64,000 bases of DNA from Ardenticatenaceae bacterium (lineage in GTDB: Bacteria; Chloroflexota; Anaerolineae; Promineifilales; Promineifilaceae). Made by a program: the position numbers and the translations under genes. Below, in pieces: positions 14,777 through 23,997 of this stretch (positions within the stretch are counted from its first letter, which is position 1; each line of letters opens with the position of its first letter). The notes beneath the pieces are model-generated. The model did not search any database, was not told the origin of the DNA, and was given only the letters and a program-made list of their open reading frames with translations. Where the stretch lies: the NCBI GenBank assembly GCA_020634455.1, contig JACKBQ010000002.1:806001-870000 (forward strand), in the 5' to 3' direction.

Positions 14777-17700
14777 TCATGAGGAGCCAGGGTTAACGTT
14801 CACGACCAGCTGTGGTGGATTGGCTCCTTCGCGGCTGCTCATCAGGATGCGGTTGGCGTCGGCACTTGTGAGGGCAAAGCTGACTTGCCCATTGCCCGCC
14901 ACAGCGCTCGTCACGTCAATTTCGATCCAGGCACCAGAGGTGGTTGTGCCAGAGCTATTGATCAGGTTACCAAAGGTGGGGGCGGAGTTGAAAGTCACCG
15001 TCGTTTCCCCCCAGCTGTTATCAGCCACACTTAACACATCTAGGCCAATTGTCGAACTTGTTTGCACAAACAGCCTAAGCGTGGCGTTGGTGATGGTGCC
15101 ACTTATGCCTTGGGGATTGAAGCGGAGCAGGGTGTGGATTTGCGGTGCGGCATCGGTGCTGATTTGGGTGGAAAGTCCCAGATTGTTGTTGGGTCGGTTG
15201 CTCAAAATGACCGTATCGGCTTCGGCTGTGAAGACAAAGTTGGTAACTGGCGGCGGCGTAAAGGTGGGTGTTGGCGGTGGCGGTGTGTTGGTCGCCGTTG
15301 GTGGTACGGCCGTAGGCGAGGCTGTCGCAGTCGCTGTTGGCGTGGGGCTGGGGCCAACTGTTGGTGTGTTGGTGGGTGTCGGCGGCACCGGTGTATTGGT
15401 GGCGGTTGGTGGAACGGCCGTATTGGTGGGTGTTGCCGTCGGGCCTAAATTCACGTTCACGACCAGTTCCGGCGGATTTGCACCTTCGCGGCTGCTCATC
15501 AGGATGCGGTTGGCATCGGCGCTGCTGAGGGCAAAACTGACTTGCCCATTGCCCGACACGACGCTAGTCACGTCAATTTCAACCCAGGTGCCGGACGAGG
15601 TCGTCCCGGAGCTGTTGATGAGGCCGCCGAAGGCAGGTGCGGTGTTGAAGGTAACAGTGGTTTCGCCCCAACTGTTATCCGCCACACTCAAAACATCAAA
15701 GCCGATGGTGGAATCTGTCTGCACAAAGAGGCGCAGCGTGGCGTCGGTAACAGAGCCGCCAAGCCCCTGCGCATCGAAGCGGAGCAGGGTGTTGATTTGG
15801 GGCGCGGCATCGGTGCTAATTTGGTTAGAAAGCCCCAGATTGTTGGCTGGCCGGTTGCTTAAGAGTACCGTGTCGGCCTCGGCCGTGAAGACAAAGTTGG
15901 TGACGGGCGGTGGGGTGTTGGTTGCCGTTGGCGGCACCGGTGTGTCTGTTGGCAGTGGTGTGTTGGTTACCGTTGGCGGGATTGGTGTATTGGTGGGCGT
16001 GGGGCTGGGGCCAATCGTCGGCGTGTTCGTGGGCGTCGGTGGTATGGGGGTATTGGTTGGTGTTGGCGGTACCGGAGTATTTGTCGGCGTGGGGCTGGGG
16101 CCGGGCGTGGGCGTTGGCTGTACGCTGGCGCTCACGTTGGCAGCAAAGGTGCCGCGGGTGAGAGCGGCAGTGGACAATCCGCTAATTTGCAGCGTTTGGC
16201 CGCTGGTGGTGACGCTGGCGGCATTGTCCCAGCAGGCGGGGTTGCCCGTGCCGGGGCAGTCGGCCACATTGCCCACCTGGCGCAGTGCTTGCTGGGCCAG
16301 CACGTCGGCGTTGCAGCCAGCGTTGTTGTCTACCGGGATGTTCAGCGTCCAGGTAGCGCCTGCGCCAATGGTGCCGCGCACGAAGGTTTCGTAGTAGTCG
16401 GAGCAGAGACCGCCGCCAGTGAGTGGTTCGTTGAAGGGGGCGTTGGCGGGGGAACGGCCGTAACTTACCAAAACGGCCGTTCCGCTGTCATCGCTGCTTT
16501 CCAGTGCTGCATCACCAAGCTTGGCGCGGCCAATGCGGCTGGAGGTGTCGGTCCAGGAGTCCACTTCTGCTGCCAGACGCGCATCCCAGGCGGTTTGCGG
16601 CAGGCCAGTGGGGGCGTTGCCCAGCGCCGTGCCCCAGAAGTTGTTATTCAGGTTGGCGGTGCCACCGCCGCCGCTGAAGGCGGTGCCAAAGCCGGAGATG
16701 TTGTTGGCGTACGCTTCTAACGTGCCGCTGCTTTGCCCGAAGGCGGTGCTGTTGTTGCTGAAGCTGTTGCCTTTGACGCTGGTTTCGCCGATGCCGTTTT
16801 GCTGAACGGCCGTTGCAAACCCGCTAATCGCGCCATTTTTCACCAAAACGCGACCGCTGCCCGTGCTGCGAACGGCCGTTGCCGTGCCGCAATTTTGGCT
16901 ACAATTCAGCGTGATGTTCATGATGGTTAGATTGCTGTTGCCCGCTTCGATCAGACGGCCGTTGGCTCCGCCAGTCCAGTTAATGACCGCCTCGTCGCCG
17001 CCATAAATGACAACGGATTGTGTCGGTTGAAGCGTGGTGGCGATGTTGTGCGTGCCGCTCAGCGTTAGCGAGGTGCCGTCTGGCACGGCAGCCAGGGCAG
17101 CGGGCAGGCTGGGGAAATCGCAGCCTGCGGCGCAGACGGTGGGTGGCTCAATGAGCGCTTCCAGGAAGGCCACGACGGGCAAATCGTTGCCGGAATTGGC
17201 CCCGATGGGCACAAAACCGGTAATGTCGAACGAAGGCGAGTTGACAAATTCTGGCGTGCGGTAAAACTGCACGGCAAACAGCAGCGTGGCCCGGCCATGA
17301 TTGTGGAAGAATGGCGTGGTTAGCGAGGTGCCGAACAGACCCGGCGTGCTGTAGGTGCGGGTGCTGGGGCCAGGGGCGGCGCTGGGCGGCTCGGTGGGCA
17401 TGTTGTCGGTGGGGTTGAAGGTAACCTCATCCGTGCCGGTGTTGAACTTTTCGTTGACGCCCTCGGTGGTGCCGGGGATGGTGCCGTCGGCGGTGGCCAG
17501 GACAGGGCCAGAGTGGCAGCGGGAGCATTGAATGTCGTTGCTGAAGAAGAGGTCGCGTCCCTGAATCTGGTCGTCGGAAATGGTGAACCGGTCCAGATCG
17601 TAGTTGCCGTCGGCGGGGATGCGAATGTTGTTTTGGAACGCTTCCAAGGCATCCAGCTCTGCTTGCGTGGGCGGACGGAAATCTACCCAGGGCACGCGGT

Positions 17701-19045
17701 TGAGGCTGCGCGGGGCGTGCTGCACTACCGCGCCGTTAGAAAAATCACCCAGATCAGCGATTTCGGAGCTAAAGCCGTAGGGGGCGGTTTCGGCAACGTT
17801 GAAAAGTGGCGGAGAGGCGCGGAACACTTCTGGCTGGGTGAAGCCGTCAATATTTTCCAGAATGAGGGCGCGGCCTAGCGGGAAACCAGCCGGATTTGAG
17901 GAGGGGCCGTGCAGCTTGGTGAACTCTTCCAGGCCGTTGGCGCTGCCGTTGACCGGGTTTGGCCCGGCCAGATTGCCGGGCGTCCAGGAGACGAAGGTAG
18001 CGCTGTTGCCAAAGTTGTCGGTGATGGTGCCGGAAAGGTCGCCACCGGCGTAAACCTGGTAGGTGTTACCGCTGCCGCCGATGACGGTGCCACTGCCGGT
18101 GCTGCCGCTGATTTCACCGCGCAAATCGCTGGGCTGGGCAAAACCGGAGGGGGCGTTGCTGCTGACGACCAGCGTGTTGATGTTGAATTCGGCCACAAAG
18201 AGCGGATCCATTGGATTGGCTTGGAATAGGCTATCCACTTGTTCAGGGGAGAGGCCAAAGTCACCGTTTTCTGGACGATGGCAGGAGGCGCAGGTACGGC
18301 CGTTTCCCAAAAAGGTCTCGTCGTTAAACAAAATTTCACCCTGGTCGGCAATGGAGGCAACCGAGGGTGGGGCGGCAAATGTCTGGTTGGCGCTGTTGAT
18401 GGGATTGGGCGGGGCGGGGGCAAAATCGGCGTTGGTTTGGGAGCCCGCGCCAAAGCCGATGCCGCTGACGCGCTGCAAGCTCACCGTGTTCAGGATGGGC
18501 AGTTCGGCCACGTTGGGGCCGTCGGTGGCTCCGGCTGTGCTGCCGATGTAGGTTGCGCCGCCGTAGCTGAGGGCGATGTCTACCGGGGTGGCGTTCGGGT
18601 TGTCGGGGTTGTTTTGGAAGGCCACTTTCCCGGCGATGGGCACGATCTCAGCGGGCATGATGAAATCTGGAGTGGGAGCGCCGGGCAGGGCAGCAAATTC
18701 GGCCGTGGCTACCAAAATGTTGCTGGCGTTGGGTGGCGGATTGCCGGGGAAGACGAAGCGACCGGTTTGGTTGCCCAGGGCGTCATAAAAAACGAGCATG
18801 GCGCGACCGGGCGAACCGGGTGGGTCGGTGGGCTGTGGCCCCCATTCTAGCTGGTCGTTGTTGGCGACTTCTAGCATGACGTACTGCACTTGCGAGTTGC
18901 CATTTAGCCCGGCCATGAGGCCGTTGAGGCGCACCAGCGAGTTGTCCGCGGCGGCGGATTGTGGTTGGGCTGCGAAGATGATGAAGGTGAATAGGAAAAC
19001 GGCCGTAACGGCCCAACTGGCACGAGAGAAACGCTGCTGAAACAT
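14777..19045 (-). CDS. Giant secreted di-haem cytochrome / beta-helix / double DNRLRE protein (paralogue 2)
   Basis: 1422 residues with the same plan as the downstream gene: signal peptide ending near A-A-A-D, lamin-tail-like domain, C-A-S-C-H at 252-256 and C-S-R-C-H near 505, and a beta-helix segment starting V-C-A-A-G-C-D-F-P-S-L. It then has two DNRLRE/CBM96-like domains separated by long T-P-T-N-T-P linkers and no C-terminal F-D-G-S-D region. The two DNRLRE copies are close to each other (both contain F-V-F-T-A-E-A-D-T-V and M-S-S-R-E-G-A-N-P-P), so this module was duplicated within the gene. An AGGAGGGG ribosome site lies 6 nt before the ATG. It is probably an extracellular oxidase or peroxidase-like protein that binds a polymer. 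The function is unproven. Confidence 0.82.
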   Translation of the reverse strand: MFQQRFSRASWAVTAVFLFTFIIFAAQPQSAAADNSLVRLNGLMAGLNGNSQVQYVMLEVANNDQLEWGPQPTDPPGSPGRAMLVFYDALGNQTGRFVFPGNPPPNASNILVATAEFAALPGAPTPDFIMPAEIVPIAGKVAFQNNPDNPNATPVDIALSYGGATYIGSTAGATDGPNVAELPILNTVSLQRVSGIGFGAGSQTNADFAPAPPNPINSANQTFAAPPSVASIADQGEILFNDETFLGNGRTCASCHRPENGDFGLSPEQVDSLFQANPMDPLFVAEFNINTLVVSSNAPSGFAQPSDLRGEISGSTGSGTVIGGSGNTYQVYAGGDLSGTITDNFGNSATFVSWTPGNLAGPNPVNGSANGLEEFTKLHGPSSNPAGFPLGRALILENIDGFTQPEVFRASPPLFNVAETAPYGFSSEIADLGDFSNGAVVQHAPRSLNRVPWVDFRPPTQAELDALEAFQNNIRIPADGNYDLDRFTISDDQIQGRDLFFSNDIQCSRCHSGPVLATADGTIPGTTEGVNEKFNTGTDEVTFNPTDNMPTEPPSAAPGPSTRTYSTPGLFGTSLTTPFFHNHGRATLLFAVQFYRTPEFVNSPSFDITGFVPIGANSGNDLPVVAFLEALIEPPTVCAAGCDFPSLPAALAAVPDGTSLTLSGTHNIATTLQPTQSVVIYGGDEAVINWTGGANGRLIEAGNSNLTIMNITLNCSQNCGTATAVRSTGSGRVLVKNGAISGFATAVQQNGIGETSVKGNSFSNNSTAFGQSSGTLEAYANNISGFGTAFSGGGGTANLNNNFWGTALGNAPTGLPQTAWDARLAAEVDSWTDTSSRIGRAKLGDAALESSDDSGTAVLVSYGRSPANAPFNEPLTGGGLCSDYYETFVRGTIGAGATWTLNIPVDNNAGCNADVLAQQALRQVGNVADCPGTGNPACWDNAASVTTSGQTLQISGLSTAALTRGTFAANVSASVQPTPTPGPSPTPTNTPVPPTPTNTPIPPTPTNTPTIGPSPTPTNTPIPPTVTNTPLPTDTPVPPTATNTPPPVTNFVFTAEADTVLLSNRPANNLGLSNQISTDAAPQINTLLRFDAQGLGGSVTDATLRLFVQTDSTIGFDVLSVADNSWGETTVTFNTAPAFGGLINSSGTTSSGTWVEIDVTSVVSGNGQVSFALSSADANRILMSSREGANPPELVVNVNLGPTATPTNTAVPPTATNTPVPPTPTNTPTVGPSPTPTATATASPTAVPPTATNTPPPPTPTFTPPPVTNFVFTAEADTVILSNRPNNNLGLSTQISTDAAPQIHTLLRFNPQGISGTITNATLRLFVQTSSTIGLDVLSVADNSWGETTVTFNSAPTFGNLINSSGTTTSGAWIEIDVTSAVAGNGQVSFALTSADANRILMSSREGANPPQLVVNVNPGSS

Positions 19046-19862
19046 AAAACCCCTCCTGGATTTTAGGTACTTCCCTGATACTGGCGTGTTCTTCTAAATT
19101 AGCAAACTGCTAAAAGCAGTAACCAAAAACAGGCTGGCTCATTTCCCGGACTGGCATGGGGAACGGCCGCTTTGCTTACCAATAACTTGTGCGCAGCAAC
19201 TTACCTGCGATGAAATGTCTTACAGTGGTGATTTGGGTGAATCTTTTGAGAAATGTGTTGTTGGTTAGGCGACTTTGAAAAAACTTTTTTCTCCGCTTAA
19301 GACCATAGGTATGTTACCTTACAAAAACCCTTACGATTTGGCCTAAATCAAAAAATGCCCAGCAAAAGCGGAGCGTTGGGCTTATTTACTTGAGGGGTGG
19401 GGGGAAGATCACTTCTAGGGTGCCTCATGGCCTGCTCTTGCCAAAAATTACAGAAACAACGTTACACTATCAGCAAATCGCAGAAAAATCGCCCTTCGTG
19501 TTTTAACTTACCTTCTATGATTTGCGTAAAAACAGCATGAAAATGCCTTGCAAACAGGGTGCTTGAGGGTACCATGGTTGCACAATAGCCTCATTCTGTG
19601 CATAATAAATTCATAAAAAAGTTCAACTTGTCATTGCCAGCTAACCCTTCAAAAGGGAGGAAAATTTTAACCTTTCTCCTAACCAGAGCATTGCTGGCAA
19701 TGGATTGCCTAAACCCAAAACCAGATGCATTACAGACACTCTTTTTCCAAACAAAATAAAAACTATAACTGATTAACAAGCACAAGCACGCTGTTTACGC
19801 TTGCATAACTATTTGCAAAGACTTAAAACAAACTTCAACACAATACACCATCAGGAAATCAT
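19046..19862. other. Long non-coding interval between divergent genes
   Basis: 817 bp, AT-rich, between the leftward haem-protein gene and the rightward CheB-CheR gene. It holds one near-copy of the palindrome (AACGGCCGC near 19160) and a weak hairpin (GCCCA...TGGGC near 19355-19380) followed by T-rich DNA. A 64-codon reading frame at 19591-19785 has no ribosome site or recognisable features. It presumably holds the promoters of both genes. No tRNA or known riboswitch was recognised. Confidence 0.5.
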
Positions 19863-22800
19863 ATGGCTACAGAACAAAGAGAATTTCACATCGTTGGTAT
19901 TGGTGCCTCGGCAGGGGGTCTGGAAGCTTTAGAAAAATTTTTCACCGCTATGCCAGCAGATGGCAATATGGCTTTTGTAGTAATTCAACACCTTTCCCCA
20001 GATTATAAAAGTCATATGGTAGAGTTACTTTCCAAATACACCCCCATGCCGGTTCACGAAGCCAAAGATGGCACAACGGTGGCCCCAAATAACGTGTACT
20101 TGTTGCCAAGACGTAAAAACGTGACCATCCGCACAGGCAAATTGAACTTAGTAGATCATGAACGTACACGGTCGCTGAATTTACCGATAGATATCTTTTT
20201 CGAATCATTGGCTAAAGATCAAGGGGAAATGGCGATAGCAATTGTTTTATCTGGCACCGGCAGCGACGGTACACGCGGTTTGCGGGCGGTTAAAGAAAAC
20301 GGTGGCATGGTCATGGCCCAAGATGATTCGGCCAAATTTGATGGCATGCCAAACAGTGCTATTTCCACACAGCTTGTGGATTACGTGTTGCCCTCAGAAG
20401 AAATGCCAGAAAATTTGCTTAGCTATGTGCGTCATCCTTGCCTGGCTACCGATCCAACTTTAAAACCACCCATCGCTAAAGAAGAAGACCAGATGACCCG
20501 GCTGTTTACCATTCTGCATGACAGTACAGGCATGGATTTTACTGGCTACAAAAGCAATACGATTGTCCGGCGGATTGAGCGACGCATGAGCATTAACCAA
20601 ATTGACCGCCTGACAGATTATGTAGACTATGTTCACCAGTCACTTTCTGAAGCGAACATGCTTTCTAAGGAATTTCTAATAGGCGTCACTCGCTTTTTTC
20701 GCGATCCGGAAGCATTCGATCTGATCGAAAGAGAAATTTTGCCAACGCTGATTAAAGCGAAATCACAACGTTCGCAAATTCGGGTGTGGGTGGCGGGTTG
20801 CTCTACTGGCGAAGAAGCTTATTCGTTGGCCATTCTATTTCGTGAATACATGGAACGCTCCGGTCAATTATTGGACGTAAAGATTTTTGCCACAGATATT
20901 GATAAGAAGGCTTTAGAATTTGCCAGCCAAGGAACCTATGCAGAGAGTATTTTAGGGGACGTGTCGCAATCACGACTTAATAATTATTTTGAGCGCAATG
21001 GGGATACCTATGAAATATCCCGTCATATTCGCAGCATGGTGGTATTTGCCAATCAAAACCTGATTAAAGATCCGCCTTTTTCTAAAATGGATTTGGTATC
21101 GTGTCGTAATATGCTCATCTATTTGCAGCCAGCTTTGCAACGCAAGATTTTGGCCACTTTTCAATTTGCTTTGAATACTAGAGGGTTTTTGTTTTTGGGC
21201 AGCAGTGAAACAGTAGCAGATTATGCGGATGTGTTTGTTAGCAAGAATAACAAATGGAAAATTTATCAATACCAGGGTGGGCCAATACCTTTGCTAGACC
21301 ATGCCCGCATGAGTGATTTGGAAGAAGCCCGGTTAGGGGTTGACCGACGTGGTTACCGACAGGTCAGAGCACTTGATGATTGGCGCAGTAGTGATTCTGT
21401 GTTAAAGGCTTTGGCCGAGAATTTGTTACCACCTTGTGTTGTCATTGATGAAAATGGATCCATGATCCATGCTTTTGGAGATCTCGACGAATATTTGCGG
21501 GCACCTCGCGGCTTTAAGGTCAACTTGAATATTCAAAATTTAATTCGGGAGGAGTTGGCTATGCCTTTGAGTACGGCTTTGCGGCGTGCGGCACAGTCAA
21601 GTGAAGAGGTTATGTACCGAAATATTGGTTACAAGAGTGGTGGAGAAGCGTATCAAATTCATTTAAAAACACGGCCGTTTTGGGAAAGAGGCGTGAATAA
21701 CCGGCTGTTTTTAATTGAATTTATTCCAGTTGCCAATGAGGTGAAAGAGCATGTGGCTAACGAACCCTTTGACCTCAATAAAACCGCCCAGCAGCGAATT
21801 TCAGACCTGGAGCAGGAGCTGCAATATACGCGAGAAAATTTGCAAGCAGCCATTGAAGAATTGGAAACGTCTAACGAAGAATTACAGGCAACAAATGAGG
21901 AGTTGCTGGCTGCTAATGAAGAATTACAAAGCACCAATGAGGAATTGCAATCGGTTAACGAAGAGCTCCTCACGGTGAATAACGAATACCAATTAAAAAT
22001 CTCAGAGCTGGCCGCTTTGAGTGATGATATTGATAACCTGCTGAAAAGTACCGATATTGGCACTATCTTCCTGGATGCCTTGTTTAACTTGCGTAAGTTT
22101 ACCCCGGCCGCGCAGGCAGAAATTAATTTGTTAGACCAGGATTTGGGACGGCCGTTTAGCCATATCACCCATCGTTTCATAGACGTAGACCTTTTAGCCC
22201 TGGCCCAAGATGCCTTGATTACCCTCAGAGTCAAGGAACGCCAGATTCAAAGCCATTCAGGCCAGTGGTACCAACTGCGGGTACTACCCTACCGCACCTT
22301 TGCCAGCCAGATGGATGGTGTGGTGCTCACATTGGTCAACATTACCAAACTCAAAGAAGCGGAACGGCTGGCAGAACATCTAGGCAAAGCCAAAAATTAC
22401 CTGGATATGGTCAGTTCACTTGTGGTTGCTCTGGATGCCAAAGGGGAAGTGACCTTCATCAACCAGAATGGAGCCAATCTACTGGGTTATTCCCAGGAAG
22501 ATTTAAGCGGGCAGCATTGGTACTCCAACTATTTGCCACAAACAGAGCGGCTCGGCTTTAAAAATGCCATTGAACGTCTCTTGACAAGCGAGGTGCGCGA
22601 TGTTGAATTTGAAGGGCATGTCGTCACCAGTGAAGGGCAAAAACGGCTTATGCGATGGCATTTCCAGCCGCTCTACAGTCAACCTGGCGTCATTCGTGAT
22701 GTGCTTGGATCTGGCGTGGATATCACGGAACAGAAACAGTTTGAGACGGCCTTGAAAAATAGCGAGGAGCGTCTGGTAGCTGCCGTTGAGATCAGCGGCA

Positions 22801-23882
22801 CGGGCATTTTTGAACACAGCGTGCCGTTTGGCCCTGATTCATACTACAGCGAACGTTGGGCTGAGATTCTGGGCTATTCCAAAGCGGAGCTACCGCCTGT
22901 AGATACGTTTATGGCCTGGCAGGCTGAACTGATTCATCCAGAAGACGTCTCCGTTATAAAGAAGGCGTATTCTGACTTCATCGAAGGAGTGTCACAGGTT
23001 TATAAGTTTGAAGCTCGCATGAAGCACAAAACAGGCCATTGGGTTGTGGTTCAAGGTCTTTCCAAAGCACTAGAGCGGGATGAGGAAGGGCGCGTTTTGA
23101 GGCTGGTTGGCGTAACACGAGATGTTACGCAGCGCAAAAAGGCTGAGGTTGCCCTTAAGAAAAGCGAAGCCCGTTATCGAGCCGTTGCGCAAAATCTACC
23201 CAATGGCACGTTGGCGATGTTTGACGAAAATATGCGTTTCTTGCTGGCCGACGGCACAGAATTGAAAGCGCTTGGTCTGACGCCAGCCGATTTTGAAGGC
23301 AAGCTGCTGCGCGATATTTACCCAGAAGAAACGGCCGCATGGTTTGAGGTGAATTTCCGTCGGGCATTGGCTGGTGAAACATTTTCTGTTGAATACACCC
23401 GGGACGACAAGCACGTTTACTTGCTCTACCTCACCTCCCTCAAAGACGAGCATGGCCAGGTTTACGCAGGCTTGATCCTTTCGCAAAACATCACCCAGCT
23501 CAAGGAAGCGCAACAAACAATCATAAAAAAGCAAGAACAGATGCGGGTGGCACTGAAGCATTCGCCAATTCGACTATACCAGACAGATAAGGAGTTGCGT
23601 TACCTGTGGGTGCGTAATGCCGATTCCAACAAGCCGCCCTACCGCGAAGTTGGCAAAACAATTTTTGAGAGCGGTATTCGTCAGGAAGATGCAGAACAGC
23701 TGGCCGCGCTTAAGAGGAGTGTTATAGCCAACAACGAAGGCGTGCGCCAGGTGATTAGCCTGACTTTTGATGAAGAAGAGCATGTTTTTGACATGATCAT
23801 TGAACCATTACATAACGATGAAGGGGGCGTTATTGGTTTAACGGTGGCTGAAGTGGATATTACGGAAAGTGAACGGCCGTAA
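19863..23882 (+). CDS. CheB-CheR-PAS fusion protein
   Basis: 1339 residues. CheB methylesterase domain at 1-190: G-I-G-A-S-A-G-G-L (catalytic Ser16), V-I-Q-H-L-S-P (His43) and L-S-G-T-G-S-D-G-T (Asp near 135). CheR methyltransferase at about 205-475: R-F-F-R-D-P-E-A-F, W-V-A-G-C-S-T-G-E-E-A-Y-S, A-T-D-I-D and C-R-N-M-L-I-Y. A coiled coil at about 640-710 repeats E-E-L-Q-A/S-T-N-E-E-L. It is followed by several PAS domains to the end, each closed by a D-I-T-like PAC segment. There is no kinase domain and no receiver on the CheB part. Such fusions act in receptor-methylation-like or stress signalling with a separate kinase. The next two genes on the same strand are kinases. The start is supported by AGGAAAT before the ATG. 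Confidence 0.92.
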   Translation: MATEQREFHIVGIGASAGGLEALEKFFTAMPADGNMAFVVIQHLSPDYKSHMVELLSKYTPMPVHEAKDGTTVAPNNVYLLPRRKNVTIRTGKLNLVDHERTRSLNLPIDIFFESLAKDQGEMAIAIVLSGTGSDGTRGLRAVKENGGMVMAQDDSAKFDGMPNSAISTQLVDYVLPSEEMPENLLSYVRHPCLATDPTLKPPIAKEEDQMTRLFTILHDSTGMDFTGYKSNTIVRRIERRMSINQIDRLTDYVDYVHQSLSEANMLSKEFLIGVTRFFRDPEAFDLIEREILPTLIKAKSQRSQIRVWVAGCSTGEEAYSLAILFREYMERSGQLLDVKIFATDIDKKALEFASQGTYAESILGDVSQSRLNNYFERNGDTYEISRHIRSMVVFANQNLIKDPPFSKMDLVSCRNMLIYLQPALQRKILATFQFALNTRGFLFLGSSETVADYADVFVSKNNKWKIYQYQGGPIPLLDHARMSDLEEARLGVDRRGYRQVRALDDWRSSDSVLKALAENLLPPCVVIDENGSMIHAFGDLDEYLRAPRGFKVNLNIQNLIREELAMPLSTALRRAAQSSEEVMYRNIGYKSGGEAYQIHLKTRPFWERGVNNRLFLIEFIPVANEVKEHVANEPFDLNKTAQQRISDLEQELQYTRENLQAAIEELETSNEELQATNEELLAANEELQSTNEELQSVNEELLTVNNEYQLKISELAALSDDIDNLLKSTDIGTIFLDALFNLRKFTPAAQAEINLLDQDLGRPFSHITHRFIDVDLLALAQDALITLRVKERQIQSHSGQWYQLRVLPYRTFASQMDGVVLTLVNITKLKEAERLAEHLGKAKNYLDMVSSLVVALDAKGEVTFINQNGANLLGYSQEDLSGQHWYSNYLPQTERLGFKNAIERLLTSEVRDVEFEGHVVTSEGQKRLMRWHFQPLYSQPGVIRDVLGSGVDITEQKQFETALKNSEERLVAAVEISGTGIFEHSVPFGPDSYYSERWAEILGYSKAELPPVDTFMAWQAELIHPEDVSVIKKAYSDFIEGVSQVYKFEARMKHKTGHWVVVQGLSKALERDEEGRVLRLVGVTRDVTQRKKAEVALKKSEARYRAVAQNLPNGTLAMFDENMRFLLADGTELKALGLTPADFEGKLLRDIYPEETAAWFEVNFRRALAGETFSVEYTRDDKHVYLLYLTSLKDEHGQVYAGLILSQNITQLKEAQQTIIKKQEQMRVALKHSPIRLYQTDKELRYLWVRNADSNKPPYREVGKTIFESGIRQEDAEQLAALKRSVIANNEGVRQVISLTFDEEEHVFDMIIEPLHNDEGGVIGLTVAEVDITESERP

Positions 23883-23997
23883 TCTGCCACATTAAACCAC
23901 GTACCGAGTAGGAGAATCGGCTATTCTGTTTTCACGCTGCTTTTTCTGCCTTTGGCAAATAGTAATGTTACGGTAATAGAAGTTAGGAAGTGTATTT

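Noticed and set aside
14820..16394. 524-codon rightward reading frame rich in Val and Gly
   Set aside because: Antisense of the Thr/Pro linkers and DNRLRE modules. The repeats V-G-V-L-V-A-V-G-G simply mirror T-P-T-N-T-P codons.
19591..19785. 64-residue protein in the long intergenic space
   Set aside because: No ribosome site, AT-driven composition, no motif.
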